A stretch of 64,000 nucleotides of DNA from Gemmobacter aquarius (GTDB lineage: Bacteria > Pseudomonadota > Alphaproteobacteria > Rhodobacterales > Rhodobacteraceae), in contig NZ_CP028918.1 in assembly GCF_003060865.1 (NCBI RefSeq), forward strand, positions 3,460,001 to 3,524,000, in the 5' to 3' direction. The notes under the pieces were generated by a model, which was not told where the DNA came from, did not search any database, and was given only the letters and a program-made list of their open reading frames with translations. Below are positions 62,706-64,000 of this stretch, in pieces (the first letter of the stretch is position 1; the number at the start of each line of letters is the position of its first letter). The translations under genes were made by a program, and so were the position numbers.

Positions 62706-63565
62706 GCTTCAGGCAAATTTTGGCGGCCGATGCGGACCGGATCGAAGCGCGCCTCATGGCAGCTCTGGTCGGACGGGCCGATGTGCCGGTTGTCGACGCG
62801 ATGCGTTACGCCCTGCGCGGTGGCAAACGGCTGCGCGGCTTTTTGGCTTTGGAATCGGCGCGGATGCTCGGTGCTCCCGATGCTCTTGCCGCTGCGGCAG
62901 CGGTCGAGGCTTTGCATGCCTATTCCCTTGTCCATGACGACCTGCCCTGCATGGATGACGATGACTTGCGGCGCGGGCAACCGACTGTTCATGTGAAGTG
63001 GGACGAGGCGACTGCCGTTCTTGCTGGCGACGCGCTTCAAACACTGGCTTTCGAGTTGTTGTGCGACCCTGCTCTCGGGCCTGCGGATGTGCAGGTTGCA
63101 CTTGTCGTGGGTCTGGCCAAGGCGTCCGGGGCCGAAGGGATGGTGCTTGGACAAGCGCTGGATATTGCGGCCGAGACGGTGGCAACGCCGCTTACGCTGG
63201 TGGACATAACCCGACTGCAGGCAGGCAAGACGGGGGCGCTGATACGCTGGTCGGCCGAAGCGGGTGCGATAATGGCTGGCGCCGATCCGGCTCCGCTACG
63301 GAACTATGCGACTGCTTTGGGATTGGCCTTTCAGATCTGGGACGATGTGCTCGATGTCGAGGGCGACGCGGCCAAGGCGGGTAAGCGGCTGCAAAAAGAT
63401 GCCGAGGCCGGCAAGGCGACGTTCGTCTCGCTCTTGGGACTGGCCGAGGCAAAAGCAAGGGCCTTGCATTTGATCGATGAGGCCGAGGCGCATCTGTCGC
63501 CCTATGGCACAGGGGCAGTGAACCTGATAGCGGCGGCGCGGTTCGTGATTGCGCGGGAAAGTTGA
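62702..63565 (+). CDS. ispA: Farnesyl diphosphate synthase
   Basis: A 287-aa prenyltransferase condensing IPP with DMAPP and GPP. The first aspartate-rich motif is [18 protein letters not shown] (about 78-95), the second [13 protein letters not shown] (about 215-227), and LRGGKRLRG near 39. The GTG at 62702 overlaps the xseB stop. The product feeds carotenoid, quinone and hopanoid synthesis; dxs follows. Confidence 0.95.
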   Translation: MSFRQILAADADRIEARLMAALVGRADVPVVDAMRYALRGGKRLRGFLALESARMLGAPDALAAAAAVEALHAYSLVHDDLPCMDDDDLRRGQPTVHVKWDEATAVLAGDALQTLAFELLCDPALGPADVQVALVVGLAKASGAEGMVLGQALDIAAETVATPLTLVDITRLQAGKTGALIRWSAEAGAIMAGADPAPLRNYATALGLAFQIWDDVLDVEGDAAKAGKRLQKDAEAGKATFVSLLGLAEAKARALHLIDEAEAHLSPYGTGAVNLIAAARFVIARES

Positions 63566-63569
63566 GACA

Positions 63570-64000
63570 ATGAGCAAGAAACCCGTCACCCCCATTCTTG
63601 ACCGCGTGCACCTGCCTGCGGACATGAAGTCGCTGTCCGACCGTGAATTGCGGATGGTGGCTGACGAATTGCGGGCCGAGACTATTTCTGCCGTATCCGA
63701 AACCGGCGGCCATCTGGGCGCGGGCCTCGGCGTGGTCGAGCTGACGGTTGCCATTCACGCCGTGTTCGACACGCCCCGCGACAAGCTTGTCTGGGATGTC
63801 GGGCACCAGTGCTATCCGCACAAGATACTGACAGGGCGACGCGATCGCATCCGAACGCTGCGGACGGAAGGTGGGCTGTCAGGCTTTACCAAACGGTCGG
63901 AAAGCCCGTTCGATCCTTTTGGTGCAGCACATTCCTCGACTTCGATTTCCGCCGCTCTGGGGTTTGCCGCAGCGCGCGACCTCGGCGGCGATCCCGGCGA
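63570..64000 (+). CDS. dxs: 1-deoxy-D-xylulose-5-phosphate synthase, 5' part
   Basis: The first 143 of roughly 640 residues are in the window; the gene runs off the right edge. The thiamine-diphosphate enzyme starts the non-mevalonate isoprenoid path. Visible are [36 protein letters not shown] (family signature) and [17 protein letters not shown] with the catalytic histidine region. It starts 4 bases after ispA, in the same operon. Confidence 0.95.
   Translation, partial: MSKKPVTPILDRVHLPADMKSLSDRELRMVADELRAETISAVSETGGHLGAGLGVVELTVAIHAVFDTPRDKLVWDVGHQCYPHKILTGRRDRIRTLRTEGGLSGFTKRSESPFDPFGAAHSSTSISAALGFAAARDLGGDPG

Overview
The window looks like a chromosome segment of an alphaproteobacterium of the order Rhodobacterales (Rhodobacter-like, Paracoccaceae/Rhodobacteraceae). 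The G+C content is high. An RpoE-ChrR singlet-oxygen pair sits next to its five-gene target operon, petP-petR is present, and there is an xseB-ispA-dxs block and an lptC-lptA-lptB-hpf-ptsN block. Nearly all genes are packed head to tail with ATGA or GTGA overlaps. This assignment rests on gene content and protein motifs read by eye, not on a database search.

Layout. 1-10.3 kb: a divergent amino-sugar regulon. Leftwards are murQ, a CUT1 sugar ABC importer and a Gfo/Idh oxidoreductase; rightwards are an N-acetylglucosamine kinase, a GntR regulator, a NagB-II-type deaminase and nagA. Two near-identical 20-bp motifs in mirror orientation lie between the operons. 10.2-16.3 kb: the RpoE/ChrR stress locus, with an SDR, DUF3833, MFS, DUF1365 and FAD-oxidoreductase operon facing rpoE-chrR; both sides carry TGATCC-N18-TAAAA promoters. 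16.3-23.2 kb: hutD-like, rmuC, mutL, dnaJ, and dnaK with a sigma-32 promoter. 23.2-34.7 kb: surface polysaccharide genes (ABC-2 permease, cysQ, kdsB, galU, two paralogous GT2 enzymes, a GT14/Branch enzyme and a sulfotransferase). The GT14 gene is split by a complete IS21-family element (30081-32678) with a 7-bp target duplication. 34.7-39.7 kb: ptsN, hpf, lptB, lptA, lptC, kdsD, RNase D and tRNA-Leu(CAG). 39.9-49.5 kb: an NDUFA9-like protein, uppP, gltD, a secreted unknown, gltB and mtgA. 49.5-59.1 kb: GST, queG, an SDR and an accessory stretch. That stretch holds a DUF1294 gene split by an IS66-family element (52360-54826, 8-bp duplication), ohrR-ohr, a RES-type toxin-antitoxin pair of lower G+C, and a compact element with perfect 23-bp inverted ends carrying a degenerate TnpB-like gene. 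59.2-64 kb: ilvE, petP-petR, a frameshifted histone-deacetylase-like gene, xseB, ispA and the start of dxs.

How the parts work together. The first region imports and degrades GlcNAc- or MurNAc-type sugars to fructose-6-phosphate under a local GntR regulator. The sigma-E locus senses singlet oxygen and remodels membrane lipids. The polysaccharide region makes activated sugars (CMP-Kdo, UDP-glucose), transfers and probably sulfates them; cysQ would clear the PAP made by sulfotransfer. The lpt/kdsD block supplies Kdo precursors and exports LPS. Both IS insertions are recent by inspection: conceptual excision restores an uninterrupted frame in each target gene. The points most worth a second look are the TnpB-like element, the RES pair with its unusual antitoxin, the mirrored amino-sugar operators and the IS21-split GT14 gene.
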